Positions 1-9,006 of a DNA stretch of 38,478 nt are shown in pieces. The notes beneath the pieces are model-generated. The model did no database searches, was not told the DNA's origin, and was given only the letters and a program-made list of their open reading frames with translations. Position 1 is the first letter of the stretch. Every line of letters starts with the position of its first letter. The stretch lies in NCBI GenBank assembly GCA_020436125.1, contig JAGQYK010000004.1:91815-130292 (forward strand), read 5' to 3'. The position numbers and the translations under genes were made by a program. The stretch is from Cyclobacteriaceae bacterium. GTDB lineage: Bacteria > Bacteroidota > Bacteroidia > Cytophagales > Cyclobacteriaceae.

Positions 1-936
1 AATCATTGCCGAGCCTTTCAGTGCATTTTCAATCCATTCATTTTTTGTTTTCTTCTTATCTTCAATACTATAAACGTTGCGATAGGCAAGCCACACCCCA
101 ACCGTCAATGCGCACACTGGCCAGCCCAGATAAGTGATTATCGGGCGGAAAAAATTTACTTCATCCAAGTAAAGCTGAGCAACACTGTGGAGTGTGATAA
201 GCACGATCGGTACTACAATAGGAGCATAAGATGCAAGGACTCCAATCGAGGGAGACCTTTCCTTCTCCGTTTCCATGGCAAATTCTTGGTTTCCCATCGT
301 TTTAATTCTAGGCCCAGCCACCCACTTACCCCAGGCCCAGCAAGCGAGTGAACCAAAGAAACAACAAATGCCTCCATACAATATTGTTTTGCCAATATCA
401 GCACCCACTAATGCCGCTGCAGCTAGAGGGCCAGGTGTGGGAGGCACAATTGCGTGCGTGAGTTGGAGAGAGCCAACCAGTCCAGTAGACATGGCCGCAA
501 TGCCAGTGTTAGTAGCAATGGCAGAAGCGTGTACCAAAGGATTTAGAATTACAAAAGCGACATCAGAGAAGATGGCGATCCCTAGAATAAATCCCGTGAA
601 CGTTAGTGCCAATGGAATTCGCTTAGACCCAACAAAGTTGATAATCGATTGGGTGATTACTTTTATTGCTCCAGTGTGCTTGAGCCCTTCGGCAATAACA
701 GATCCCAATACAATGACAACACCAATTTTCCCAAGTGTTTTTCCAAATCCTTCTTCAAACGCATTAATGAAACTGGTTTGTTGTATACCTGGTATAATTC
801 CGAAAACAACTATGGGAATGAGCAAGGCAAGAAAAACATGCCATTTCCATTTTGCTATCAATACGAAGAGAGTTACAACAAGCAGTATGAATGCAATTAA
901 AGTGAGAAGGGGATTGGTAGATACCTGAATGTTCAT
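1..936 (-). CDS. GntP-family permease (partial, C-terminus beyond window)
   Basis: The complement from the ATG at 936 is open through all 312 codons to the left edge. GntP transporters are usually about 440 residues, so roughly a quarter is missing. The protein is a polytopic membrane protein: hydrophobic segments start near residues 10-30 and 34-52 and recur throughout. The family signature PPTPGP lies at 165-170, preceded by SDVAFVI at 124-130. GntP relatives are proton symporters for gluconate and other small hydroxy acids, and DsdX of this family carries D-serine. The start ATG overlaps the TGA stop of the upstream aminotransferase gene as ATGA, which suggests translational coupling and a shared substrate, perhaps glycerate or serine. 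The substrate is inference. Family assignment is firm; no specific gene name is justified. Confidence 0.88.
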   Translation of the reverse strand, partial: MNIQVSTNPLLTLIAFILLVVTLFVLIAKWKWHVFLALLIPIVVFGIIPGIQQTSFINAFEEGFGKTLGKIGVVIVLGSVIAEGLKHTGAIKVITQSIINFVGSKRIPLALTFTGFILGIAIFSDVAFVILNPLVHASAIATNTGIAAMSTGLVGSLQLTHAIVPPTPGPLAAAALVGADIGKTILYGGICCFFGSLACWAWGKWVAGPRIKTMGNQEFAMETEKERSPSIGVLASYAPIVVPIVLITLHSVAQLYLDEVNFFRPIITYLGWPVCALTVGVWLAYRNVYSIEDKKKTKNEWIENALKGSAMI

Positions 937-2117
937 CTGTTGTGATCAGTTATGTATTTTATAGCAGCCTGCACTCCACCTTTTTGAAATGGAATTTTAG
1001 CTAATTCCATTCCCATTTCTACTCCAGAAAGAGTGGCCATCAACATCAATTCATTAAAATCTCCCAAGTGGCCAATGCGAAAAACTTTTGATTTAAGTTT
1101 TCCCAGACCAGAACCTAGAGACATGTTGTATTCTTTTAGAATGGTCGCGCGCAAATCATCAGCATTGTGTCCTTGCGGAATAATGAGCGCGGTAGTAGAG
1201 TCTGAATATTCTTTTGGATTCAGGCATTGATTTTCTAAACCCCACGCTTCACATGCAACCCTGCACGCTGACGCTAACCTTCTATGCCGTTCAGTGAGTG
1301 AATCGAGCCCCTCCTCAAAAATCATGTTGAGTGATTCATCCAATCCATAGAAGAGACCGCTCGCTGGTGTGTAGGGAAAATAACCTGTGTCGTTCATTTC
1401 GATTATTTTTTCCCATTGCCAGTACGATTGATGCTTGTTAATTTGTTTTGCCTGCTCTCTAGCTTTTTCGTTGAGGGAATTAAAACCTAATCCTGGAGGC
1501 ATCATCAATCCCTTTTGCGAAGCACAAATGGCCACATCTACTCCCCAGTCTTTTTGATAGAAGGGTGTGGTGCCAAGGGAGGAGACTACGTCAACAAGAA
1601 GAAGCGCTGGGTGATGGACATGGTCAATTGCATCTCTTACGGCTTTCACATTACTGGTAATTCCGCTCGAAGTTTCATTATGCACAATCATTATTCCTTT
1701 GATCTTCTTGTGCGAATCTTTTTTCAACCTATCTTCAATTGCTTGCGCATTAACACCCTGTCTCCAATCGCTTTCAATCCATTCTACCTCAAGACCGATT
1801 TTTTCCGCAAGTGTTTTCCACAATACCGCAAAATAACCTGTTTCATAAGCCAACACTTTGTCACCCGGTGAGAACAAATTAACAAGTGCAGCTTCCCATG
1901 CACCAGTGCCTGACGAAGGATAAACGATTACATGGTCATCCGTTTGAAATATTTTTTTTAAACCACCAAGAATCCGTTTACTCAACACACCGAACTCCGG
2001 ACCTCGATGATCAAGCGTAGGTTGGCCCATAGCGCGCAGTACTCTTTCAGGTGTGTTACTGGGGCCTGGGATTTGCAAGAAGTGCCAGCCACGGTTGGGA
2101 ATACTTTTATTTGGCAT
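933..2117 (-). CDS. Class V aminotransferase, serine/alanine-glyoxylate type
   Basis: A 394-residue PLP enzyme of the serine-glyoxylate / alanine-glyoxylate aminotransferase family, close to the usual family length of about 395. The motif SQKGLMMPPG places the Schiff-base lysine at K202. D176 in LLVDVVSS is the residue expected to pair with the pyridine nitrogen, and SSGTGAWEA (68-76) is the N-terminal cofactor loop. Such enzymes move an amino group from serine, alanine or aspartate to glyoxylate, giving glycine. The same family includes aspartate-glyoxylate aminotransferase (BhcA) of the beta-hydroxyaspartate cycle, but no other gene of that cycle is in view. The amino donor cannot be read from sequence. 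The stop overlaps the start of the GntP permease gene by 4 bases, and a serine hydrolase gene ends 24 bases upstream. Confidence 0.9.
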   Translation of the reverse strand: MPNKSIPNRGWHFLQIPGPSNTPERVLRAMGQPTLDHRGPEFGVLSKRILGGLKKIFQTDDHVIVYPSSGTGAWEAALVNLFSPGDKVLAYETGYFAVLWKTLAEKIGLEVEWIESDWRQGVNAQAIEDRLKKDSHKKIKGIMIVHNETSSGITSNVKAVRDAIDHVHHPALLLVDVVSSLGTTPFYQKDWGVDVAICASQKGLMMPPGLGFNSLNEKAREQAKQINKHQSYWQWEKIIEMNDTGYFPYTPASGLFYGLDESLNMIFEEGLDSLTERHRRLASACRVACEAWGLENQCLNPKEYSDSTTALIIPQGHNADDLRATILKEYNMSLGSGLGKLKSKVFRIGHLGDFNELMLMATLSGVEMGMELAKIPFQKGGVQAAIKYITDHNR

Positions 2118-2141
2118 TTAGTTGTACTGAGTCGAGATACA

Positions 2142-3236
2142 TTATTTTTTTGAGGAAGATAAGAACCAATTAACAATTTTGTCTCCTGCTTCACCATACT
2201 TTGTGTCTGATGAGTTGGAGAGAAGAACCAGTATCAATCTTTCTTCCGGGTAAATTCTAAAAGCTGTTATGCCTCCTACTGATCCACCAGTATGGCCGTA
2301 TCCATGCAAGCCATCGTGCTTGTAAGTCCTCCAACCCACTCCATAGGAAGTGCTGTCTCCATTAGCCAATACCTGTGATGTTGTAAACTCCTTGAGTGTG
2401 GAGGCAGAGAGAAAACCTTCGGTCATATGTGCTTCACCGAATTTTATAAGGTCAGTAGTGGTTGATAGAAATCCTCCCCCCGCCCATTTGTAGCTATTGT
2501 CAACGGATGGTGCATTCACAACCTTTTTGTTATTACTCAATTCATAGAAAGAAGTACGGTTATAAATAATGCTATCATTGAAGTCTGGGCAAGTACTGCT
2601 CATATTGAGGGCAGAGAATACCTCTCGTTGTATAAACGGAAGAAAAGCTTCATCATTTGCCTTTTCTATAACAGCGCTTAACAAATTGAAACCATAACTG
2701 GAATAACTATAATCAGTTCCAGGAGCAAAGAGTAAAGTGTCATCTTCAAAAATTGACAAGCTTGAAGAAACTGAATTAAATCTTTGATTCATGAGAAATT
2801 CTGAGCCGCGATAATGTCTAATCCCGGCAATATGACCTGAAATCTGTTTTAGTGTGATAGGATATTTCTTTTTTGGAAAGTCTGGCAGGTAGGTATAAAC
2901 AGATTCATCCAAATCAATCTTTCCAGCATCTATTAATTTCCCCAATGCTGCTGATGTGAGCGGTTTGGATACACTACCAATTCTAAATTTTGTGACTCCT
3001 GGGATTACTTTTACCTCATGTTCGAGATCGGCATACCCAAAGCCTTCAGACCAAACGATTTTGCCATCAATGGCAACGGCAGCATCAATGCCAGGTATCT
3101 GTTGGGCTATCCGAATTGAATCAAGGAGTTGTTTACTTTTTTCTATCGCACTGCGATATTCAGATTCATTATTGTTGCTGCATCCGAAACAGCATGCAAT
3201 AAGAAATAGAGCGATGATTGATACACGTAACTTCAT
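2142..3236 (-). CDS. Beta-lactamase-family (LACTB-like) serine hydrolase lipoprotein
   Basis: A 364-residue protein of the class C beta-lactamase / serine hydrolase fold (PF00144). The N-terminus has a signal peptide ending at a lipobox with cysteine at residue 19 (CCFGC), so it is probably lipid-anchored. The catalytic SxxK is S88-V-S-K91. YSYSSYG (176-182) supplies the second-motif tyrosine with serine where many relatives have asparagine. HTGG (315-318) stands for the KTG box. This set resembles the LACTB / penicillin-binding-like esterase and peptidase group more than resistance enzymes. The substrate is unknown; cell-wall peptide or small ester hydrolysis are family possibilities. Only 24 bases separate it from the aminotransferase, in the same direction, so it may head that operon. 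Confidence 0.88.
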   Translation of the reverse strand: MKLRVSIIALFLIACCFGCSNNNESEYRSAIEKSKQLLDSIRIAQQIPGIDAAVAIDGKIVWSEGFGYADLEHEVKVIPGVTKFRIGSVSKPLTSAALGKLIDAGKIDLDESVYTYLPDFPKKKYPITLKQISGHIAGIRHYRGSEFLMNQRFNSVSSSLSIFEDDTLLFAPGTDYSYSSYGFNLLSAVIEKANDEAFLPFIQREVFSALNMSSTCPDFNDSIIYNRTSFYELSNNKKVVNAPSVDNSYKWAGGGFLSTTTDLIKFGEAHMTEGFLSASTLKEFTTSQVLANGDSTSYGVGWRTYKHDGLHGYGHTGGSVGGITAFRIYPEERLILVLLSNSSDTKYGEAGDKIVNWFLSSSKK

Positions 3237-3280
3237 ATCGGAAACTACTCAATTCCTGCAAAAGATGTTATCTTGATTGG

Positions 3281-3754
3281 ATGGATTTAGTTTGGGCAGT
3301 GATTGGTGGTATACTCATGTTGGCAGGGATTATCGGTTGTTTGCTTCCGTTGATACCTGGACCTCCTTTAAGTTTCTCCGGCTTATTGCTCCTGCAATTA
3401 CGGGAGACAGCACCGTTTACTTCTAAGTTTCTCATGATATGGGCTGTAATTGTAATCACCATTACAGTGATGGACTATCTTGTTCCTATATATGGCACGA
3501 AACGATTTGGAGGAACAAAATATGGGTTATGGGGCTGCACTATCGGATTAATTGCCGGTTTTTGGTTTGGACCAATAGGCATTATTGCCGGGCCTTTTCT
3601 TGGGGCTTTACTAGGTGAGTGGCTGGGAAACAGAAATTCGGATCAGGCACTCAAAGCTGCAATTGGTTCTTTTGTAGGGTTTTTAGTAGGGACGGTGATA
3701 AAACTAATAGCCAGTGGCGTGATGACGTACTATTTTATTGTAAGCTTTATTTAA
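3281..3754 (+). CDS. DUF456 family membrane protein
   Basis: A 157-residue hydrophobic protein. I place the start at the ATG at 3281, giving MDLVWAVIGG. A longer in-frame start at 3218 would add 21 non-hydrophobic residues and run into the divergent hydrolase gene. The segment LPLIPGPPLSF near residues 22-32 and the glycine-rich helices (GPIGIIAGPFLGALLGEWLG) are typical of DUF456, whose members are about 160 residues with several membrane spans. No biochemical role is established for the family. It is transcribed divergently from the serine hydrolase. Its TAA stop overlaps that of the opposing DUF1330 gene, the two sharing TTAA at 3751-3754. Confidence 0.82.
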   Translation: MDLVWAVIGGILMLAGIIGCLLPLIPGPPLSFSGLLLLQLRETAPFTSKFLMIWAVIVITITVMDYLVPIYGTKRFGGTKYGLWGCTIGLIAGFWFGPIGIIAGPFLGALLGEWLGNRNSDQALKAAIGSFVGFLVGTVIKLIASGVMTYYFIVSFI

Positions 3755-4038
3755 ATTCCGTCAGCCACAATCATTTGCGTTTTGGATGCCCGTTGACGAA
3801 TGAGTTTGGCCGGGGCATATCCGGGAGAGTTCCACCATGCTTTTGCTTTTTCCATAGAAGGGAATTCCAAAATGACCAATCTGCTAGGCTTCCAATCTCC
3901 TTCCAGATTTTCTACAACACCACCTCTGGTAAGAAACTTTCCTTCGTAAGGAACAAGACTTCCGGGTGTGTGCTTTTTATACTCCTCGTACTCATTTGCA
4001 TTAGTAATTTCTACATCTACAATAACGTATGCTGGCAT
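3751..4038 (-). CDS. DUF1330 family small protein
   Basis: A 95-residue soluble protein that fits the DUF1330 (dimeric alpha+beta barrel) pattern: it opens MPAYVIVDVEI, then a YEEYKKHTP helix, RGGVVENLEGDW, and LVILEFPSMEKAKAWWNSP. These are the conserved strands and the tryptophan-containing helix of the family. The fold is shared with ferredoxin-like monooxygenases and YciI-type proteins, but no catalytic role is established. It lies 23 bases downstream of gdhA on the same strand and is probably cotranscribed. It ends convergently, tail-overlapping the DUF456 gene. Confidence 0.85.
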   Translation of the reverse strand: MPAYVIVDVEITNANEYEEYKKHTPGSLVPYEGKFLTRGGVVENLEGDWKPSRLVILEFPSMEKAKAWWNSPGYAPAKLIRQRASKTQMIVADGI

Positions 4039-4061
4039 AATTTTTTAAATTTTATAGAGAA

Positions 4062-5417
4062 TTAAATAACGCCCTGTGCTTTCATGGCATTGGCCACCTT
4101 TAAAAATCCTGCAATGTTTGCGCCTGCCATATAGTTACCAGGTTTTCCATATTCATTGGCGGCTGCCAAACAGGTGTCATGAATATTTTTCATTATGCCC
4201 TGAAGCTTAGAGTCCACTTCTTCACTGGTCCAGTTTTGGCCCATGTAGTTCTGCATCATCTCCATACCACTGGTAGCTACACCACCTGCGTTTGAAGCTT
4301 TACCGGGAGAATACATTACACCATTGTCGATAATTACATTGATACCTTCGATAGTGGTGGGCATATTAGCGCCTTCTCCTAACAATTTGATGCCACCTTT
4401 CACAATGTTATTGGCATCTTTCTCATTGATTTCATTTTGCGTGGCGCACGGGAAAGCACAATCTGCTTTGATCGTCCAAAGTTCATTGTGATCAGCATTG
4501 GCATCTGCTTCGTGATAGGTGGACCCTTTGAATTGATCTGCGTATTCTTTTATTCTTCCTCTTCTGTTATTCTTAAGATCTTTCAAAAACTCTAATTTGT
4601 CTCCTGCTATTCCTCCTTCATCATAGATGAATCCACTCGAGTCGGAAGCGGTGACGGCCTTACCGCCCATTTGATTTATTTTTTCAATGGCATATTGCGC
4701 CACGTTTCCAGATCCGGATACAAGGCAGGTTTTTCCCTTTAGACTGTCGCCAACGTTTTGCAGCATGTTTTCAGCAAAATAGATCAGGCCATATCCAGTC
4801 GCTTCTGTTCTGATCAAACTTCCTCCCCATCCAATTCCTTTTCCTGTGAGCACGCCTGTAAACTCATTCTTGATTTTTTTATAGGCACCAAATAGATATC
4901 CTATTTCTCTTCCGCCTACACCAATATCACCCGCAGGGACATCGGTTCTGTGATCAATATGTCGCGCCAATTCACCCATAAAGGCTTGACAGAATTTCAT
5001 GATCTCATTTTCACTTTTCCCTTTCGGGTCGAAATCAGATCCACCCTTTCCTCCACCCATAGGAATGCCTGTAAGGGCATTTTTAAAAATTTGTTCGTAG
5101 GCCAAAAATTTGAGAACACTTGGAGTTACTGAAGGATGAAAACGAAGGCCTCCTTTGTAGGGGCCGATCGCGCTATTCATCTGTACACGATAACCTCTGT
5201 TGATCTGTACCTCTCCCTTGTCATCTAGCCAGGTTACCCGAAAGGAAATCAGTCTTTCAGGTTCAAGTGTTCGTTCCAATATTTTCAATCTTACTAATTC
5301 CGGGTTTTTTTCTAAAACCGGGGTTAGGGATTCTATGACTTCCTGAGCCGCTTGAATAAATTCAGGCTCGTTGGGATTTCTTTTTTTAACGTTTTCCAGA
5401 ATCTGGTTTGGGGCCAT
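4062..5417 (-). CDS. gdhA: NADP-type glutamate dehydrogenase
   Basis: A 451-residue hexameric-type glutamate dehydrogenase, making glutamate from 2-oxoglutarate, ammonium and reduced pyridine nucleotide (reversible). The substrate-binding block PMGGGKGGSDFDPKGKS starts at 119 with the key lysine K124. PAGDIGVGGREIGYL carries catalytic D164. The Rossmann dinucleotide site is SGSGNVAQYA, and LGEGANMPTT is the conserved C-domain loop. Length and motifs match the bacterial small GDH group close to E. coli GdhA, which is usually NADP-dependent; coenzyme preference is inferred. Start ATG at 5417 gives MAPNQILENV. A 134-base gap separates it from the uvrA stop, so it probably has its own promoter. 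Confidence 0.96.
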   Translation of the reverse strand: MAPNQILENVKKRNPNEPEFIQAAQEVIESLTPVLEKNPELVRLKILERTLEPERLISFRVTWLDDKGEVQINRGYRVQMNSAIGPYKGGLRFHPSVTPSVLKFLAYEQIFKNALTGIPMGGGKGGSDFDPKGKSENEIMKFCQAFMGELARHIDHRTDVPAGDIGVGGREIGYLFGAYKKIKNEFTGVLTGKGIGWGGSLIRTEATGYGLIYFAENMLQNVGDSLKGKTCLVSGSGNVAQYAIEKINQMGGKAVTASDSSGFIYDEGGIAGDKLEFLKDLKNNRRGRIKEYADQFKGSTYHEADANADHNELWTIKADCAFPCATQNEINEKDANNIVKGGIKLLGEGANMPTTIEGINVIIDNGVMYSPGKASNAGGVATSGMEMMQNYMGQNWTSEEVDSKLQGIMKNIHDTCLAAANEYGKPGNYMAGANIAGFLKVANAMKAQGVI

Positions 5418-5551
5418 AACGCTATCTTTTAAGGGAGCTTAGTATTTAAAACGGCACCAATTTAATGGAAGTGGGGAGAAACTATACCATAATTGATGCT
5501 TTTTGACGCATTGGTTATAATTCGCTCTGAAAAACAATGATTACCTGTAGG

Positions 5552-8374
5552 CTATAACTTCTCTTTCAGAAAGCCAGCAGTGTATCCTTTTGCTTTCTTT
5601 ACCATGTCTTCTGGAGTTCCGGCAAAAAGCAAATTTCCACCCTTTTTTTCACCTCCTTCAGGCCCTAAATCAATTACCCAATCGGCACATTTGATCACTT
5701 CCAGATTGTGTTCAATCACAATCACGGTGTGACCTTCATCTACCAACGCATTGATGGCTTTTAAAAGTTTACTGATGTCGTGAAAGTGTAGACCTGTTGT
5801 TGGCTCATCGAAGATAAAAAGGATGTGATCTTTGCTATCAGTACTTTTCTTTCCCAGAAAAGAAGCCAATTTCACACGTTGCGCCTCTCCACCACTTAAT
5901 GAATTTGAACTTTGGCCAAGCTTCACATAACCAAGCCCTACTTCATATAAAGGAAGCACTTTATCGTACACTGGTTTCTTGTCTTTAAAAAAAGTCATGG
6001 CATCTTCTACCGTCATGTCCAGAATATCCGCAATGTTTTTGCCTTCATATTCTACTTCAAGCACTTCTTGTTTGAAACGCTTTCCATGGCAGCTTTCACA
6101 TTTTAAAAAGATGTCAGCCATAAACTGCATCTCCACTTTGGTTTCCCCTTCTCCCGAGCAGGTTTCGCATCGGCCTCCTTCAACATTGAAAGAGTAGTGC
6201 GAAGGTCTGTATCCTCTTTGCTTGCTCAAAGGTTGATCAGCGTAAAGCTGACGAATGGCATCGTATGCTTTTACATAACTGATCGGGTTTGAGCGAGATG
6301 ATTTTCCAATGGGGTTCTGATCGACAAACTCTACCTGAGAAATTCTGGCAATGTCACCTTCCAGTTTATCGTACTTACCCGGAGTATCAGCAACAGATCC
6401 ATTTACCCGCCCAATAGCAGGGTATAAAATTTTCTTTATCAACGTAGACTTACCGCTTCCACTCACACCAGTAATCACGGTGAGTACGCCCAGCGGAAAC
6501 GCTACTGTTAAGTTTTTTAAGTTGTTTTCTCTTGCTCCAGACACAACGATGGCGTCTTTCCATTTCCGCCTAAGGGCAGGAACCTTAATCTCCTCTTTCT
6601 TGCTCAGGTAATTAGTGGTGTGAGACTGGACCTTCCCATTGATTTCTTTAATCGTTCCTTGGTAGACTAACTCTCCACCATGTGCTCCTGCATCAGGGCC
6701 AATGTCAATGATCTGATCCGCGGCCCTCATGATTTCTTCCTCATGCTCTACTACGATTACGGTGTTTCCCAGATCACGTAACGATTTCAAAACTTCAATC
6801 ATACGGGCCGTATCTCTAGGGTGTAATCCTATACTTGGTTCATCCATGATATACATAGAACCTACCAGCGCGCTTCCCAATGCGGTAGCCAGTTTGATAC
6901 GTTGAAATTCTCCTCCAGAAAGTGTGGAGGTCAATCTGTTGAGGGTAAGATAACCCAATCCCACTTTTACCATGTAGTCAACGCGCGACCGTATTTCTTT
7001 TAGAATACGATCGGAGACTTTTTTATCATATTGGGATAATTCAATTTGATCAAAAAACACAGCCAGTTCTTCTAGTGGCATGAGCACCAGATCAGTGATG
7101 GAAGTACCATTGATTTTTACATAGGCAGCATCCTTTCTCAATCGAGTTCCCCGGCAGTCGGGGCAGATGGTGCGACCCCTATATCTGGAAAGCATTACCC
7201 GATATTGAATCTTATGCATCTTAGAGCCCAGGTACTTAAAGAATTGGTCAATGCCATCGAAATACTCATTGCCACTCCATAGCACTTCGCGTTCTTTTTC
7301 GGTTAGGTCCGAGTAGCTACGGTGTATTGGAAAATCGAACTTTATGCCATTCTTAACCAGCGGCTTTTGCCATTTGCTCATGGTTGGGCTTCTCCAAGGC
7401 GCTACAGCTCCTTCAAATACGGAAAGACTTTTATCGGGAATGACCAGGTCTTCATCAATGCCTAACACTTTTCCAAAGCCCTCACAAGTGCGACATGCTC
7501 CGTAAGGATTATTAAAGCTGAAGAGATTGGCAGAAGGTTCAGTGAAAGAAATGCCATCCAATTCAAATCGATCAGAAAAGTGCATTGTGTCTTTTCCATC
7601 AGCATATACTGCGCAATCGCCATGTCCTTCGAAGAAGGAGGTCTGTACCGAATCAGAAAGTCGAAAACTTAAGTCCTCGTCATCTGCTTTTGTGACGGCT
7701 CTATCTATTAGTATTTCAAATACTGATGTTTTCTTTGGTTTCTTTTTCGCCCCTAAAATTTCTTCTATAAACTGACCTTCTCCGTCCACTAGAACACGTG
7801 TAAATCCTTTGCTCAATAAAAGATTAAGTTCATCCTCCAGCTTTCTTCCTCTCGCAATCTTGAGGGGACAGGCAATCATAATTTTGGTGCCATCTTTTAG
7901 CTTATGAATGGCGTCCAGTACGGAGGTTACCGTATCTCTGGTTACGAGCTCGCCACTTACAGGTGAGTAGGTCTTACCTATTCGGGCAAACAGTAACTTA
8001 AAGTAGTCGTAAATTTCAGTCGTTGTTCCAACGGTCGATCGTGGATTCCGTGTATTTACCTTTTGTTCAATGGCAATAGCAGGTGATACACCTCTGATGT
8101 AGTCGACATCTGGTTTCTCCATTCTGCCCAAAAATTGTCGCGCATAGGAGCTCAAACTCTCTACGTACATCCGTTGACCCTCGGCAAACAAAGTATCAAA
8201 TGCCAAAGAGGACTTTCCAGAACCGGAGAGCCCTGTAACGACTACAAGTTTATTTCTAGGGATGGCTACACTGAGATTCTTGAGATTATTGACCCTGGCT
8301 CGTTTGATGATGATGTACTCCCTTGGATCTAATTGGTCGAGTTGGGATTCAGAAAATTGAGCGACTTTGGTCAT
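5552..8374 (-). CDS. uvrA: UvrABC excinuclease subunit A
   Basis: Damage-sensing ATPase of nucleotide excision repair, acting as a dimer that loads UvrB at lesions. From the ATG at 8374 (MTKVAQ...) it has 940 residues, the normal family length. An in-frame upstream ATG would add 19 odd hydrophobic residues and cross the -7 box. Two ABC modules are visible: Walker A GLSGSGKS at 48-55 and GVSGSGKST in the second half, with signatures LSGGEFQR and LSGGEAQR. Zinc-binding cysteine pairs are CRTC, CPDC, CETC and CESC. A TATTTTTG box lies 7 bases before the start. The gene stands alone between gdhA and a small acidic-protein gene that ends in its own terminator. Confidence 0.97.
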   Translation of the reverse strand: MTKVAQFSESQLDQLDPREYIIIKRARVNNLKNLSVAIPRNKLVVVTGLSGSGKSSLAFDTLFAEGQRMYVESLSSYARQFLGRMEKPDVDYIRGVSPAIAIEQKVNTRNPRSTVGTTTEIYDYFKLLFARIGKTYSPVSGELVTRDTVTSVLDAIHKLKDGTKIMIACPLKIARGRKLEDELNLLLSKGFTRVLVDGEGQFIEEILGAKKKPKKTSVFEILIDRAVTKADDEDLSFRLSDSVQTSFFEGHGDCAVYADGKDTMHFSDRFELDGISFTEPSANLFSFNNPYGACRTCEGFGKVLGIDEDLVIPDKSLSVFEGAVAPWRSPTMSKWQKPLVKNGIKFDFPIHRSYSDLTEKEREVLWSGNEYFDGIDQFFKYLGSKMHKIQYRVMLSRYRGRTICPDCRGTRLRKDAAYVKINGTSITDLVLMPLEELAVFFDQIELSQYDKKVSDRILKEIRSRVDYMVKVGLGYLTLNRLTSTLSGGEFQRIKLATALGSALVGSMYIMDEPSIGLHPRDTARMIEVLKSLRDLGNTVIVVEHEEEIMRAADQIIDIGPDAGAHGGELVYQGTIKEINGKVQSHTTNYLSKKEEIKVPALRRKWKDAIVVSGARENNLKNLTVAFPLGVLTVITGVSGSGKSTLIKKILYPAIGRVNGSVADTPGKYDKLEGDIARISQVEFVDQNPIGKSSRSNPISYVKAYDAIRQLYADQPLSKQRGYRPSHYSFNVEGGRCETCSGEGETKVEMQFMADIFLKCESCHGKRFKQEVLEVEYEGKNIADILDMTVEDAMTFFKDKKPVYDKVLPLYEVGLGYVKLGQSSNSLSGGEAQRVKLASFLGKKSTDSKDHILFIFDEPTTGLHFHDISKLLKAINALVDEGHTVIVIEHNLEVIKCADWVIDLGPEGGEKKGGNLLFAGTPEDMVKKAKGYTAGFLKEKL

Positions 8375-8381
8375 GAGCCTG

Positions 8382-8389
8382 CAAAAATA
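8382..8389 (-). promoter_or_regulatory. -7 promoter box of uvrA (TATTTTTG)
   Basis: On the minus strand TATTTTTG matches the Bacteroidota sigma-ABfr -7 consensus TAnnTTTG exactly and ends 7 bases before the uvrA ATG at 8374. A TTG at 8405-8403 lies upstream, but at 13 bases it is closer than the usual spacing of about 19. The position predicts a transcript beginning at or within a few bases of the start codon. Confidence 0.6.
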
Positions 8390-8413
8390 AAGAATTAGTA
8401 GGCAACGAGGGGC

Positions 8414-8450
8414 TAAAAAAAGAAACACCACTCACTAAAGAATGGTGTTT
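8414..8450 (-). terminator. Intrinsic terminator of the small acidic-protein gene
   Basis: Arms AAACACCA (8423-8430) and TGGTGTTT (8443-8450) pair perfectly over 8 bases with a 12-base loop. On the minus strand the stem is followed by a U-rich run (positions 8421 down to 8414). It lies 25 bases past the stop at 8475 and upstream of the uvrA -7 box, so it insulates uvrA from the preceding gene. Confidence 0.75.
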
Positions 8451-8474
8451 TAGAGTTTAGCTTGTATATCAAGC

Positions 8475-8825
8475 TTAGTTATCGAAATCGGGGTCGTAGC
8501 TAGGATCCTTAGCCCCATCATCATCATCGAAGTCGCTGCCTTTGCTGCTGTAGCCGTCACTGTCAAATCCATCATCATCCTCGTCATCCTGCTCTCCAGA
8601 ATCTACGTCATAGCCTCCCGAGCTATTTTTTGTTGCGGGCACCTTGACCAGATAAAGAGAATCGTCCGTTTCGAGAGGAAAAACGAAGATAGGCTCCTTT
8701 TTTGCATTCATTATGCGAGAGATGCTGCTCTCAAAGCCATTAGGATGTTGTTTCTTGATTAACTCCTTAAGTTCCTCTGAGAGGGTCTCTAAACTTTTAA
8801 TTACTCGTTTTTTAGTATCACCCAT
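8475..8825 (-). CDS. Small hypothetical protein with Asp-rich acidic tail
   Basis: A 116-residue protein from the ATG at 8825 (MGDTKKRVIKSLETL). A longer frame from 8915 would add a basic and hydrophobic stretch unlike the rest. The first 70 residues look folded: a lysine-rich helix, then KKQHPNGFE and the strands PIFVFPLETDDSLYLVKVP. The last 46 residues contain about 18 Asp and 2 Glu with Ser and Gly, and are surely disordered. I recall similar small Cytophagales proteins, some labelled 'DNA primase' in databases, but nothing here supports primase activity. No function is assigned. It is divergent from the ECF sigma gene across 181 bases and ends in an intrinsic terminator. Confidence 0.75.
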   Translation of the reverse strand: MGDTKKRVIKSLETLSEELKELIKKQHPNGFESSISRIMNAKKEPIFVFPLETDDSLYLVKVPATKNSSGGYDVDSGEQDDEDDDGFDSDGYSSKGSDFDDDDGAKDPSYDPDFDN

Positions 8826-9006
8826 GTGGTTGTATGTATCAAAAAAAATCGGCCTCAAATAGCATAAGAATTTCTTTAACAGGCAATATTTTCTTGATTT
8901 TTTTTGCAGCCCCACATAATATTTTTACCTTTTCAATTCAATAAATTAAAAAACTAACCCACACACTATCGAGCAAGACTTCTACGTTACCTAAAAGTGA
9001 GACAGA

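Noticed and set aside
275-928. A 217-codon plus-strand open frame opposite the permease gene
   Set aside because: It is antisense to a full-length GntP reading frame with family motifs; its own product has no recognisable fold.
3619-4065. A 148-codon plus-strand frame across the DUF456/DUF1330 junction
   Set aside because: It overlaps two real genes in other frames and its translation shows no domain, signal peptide or family motif.
8516-8590. Apparent TCATCA-type microsatellite
   Set aside because: It is the codon repeat (GAT/GAC) for the Asp-rich tail of a coding sequence.
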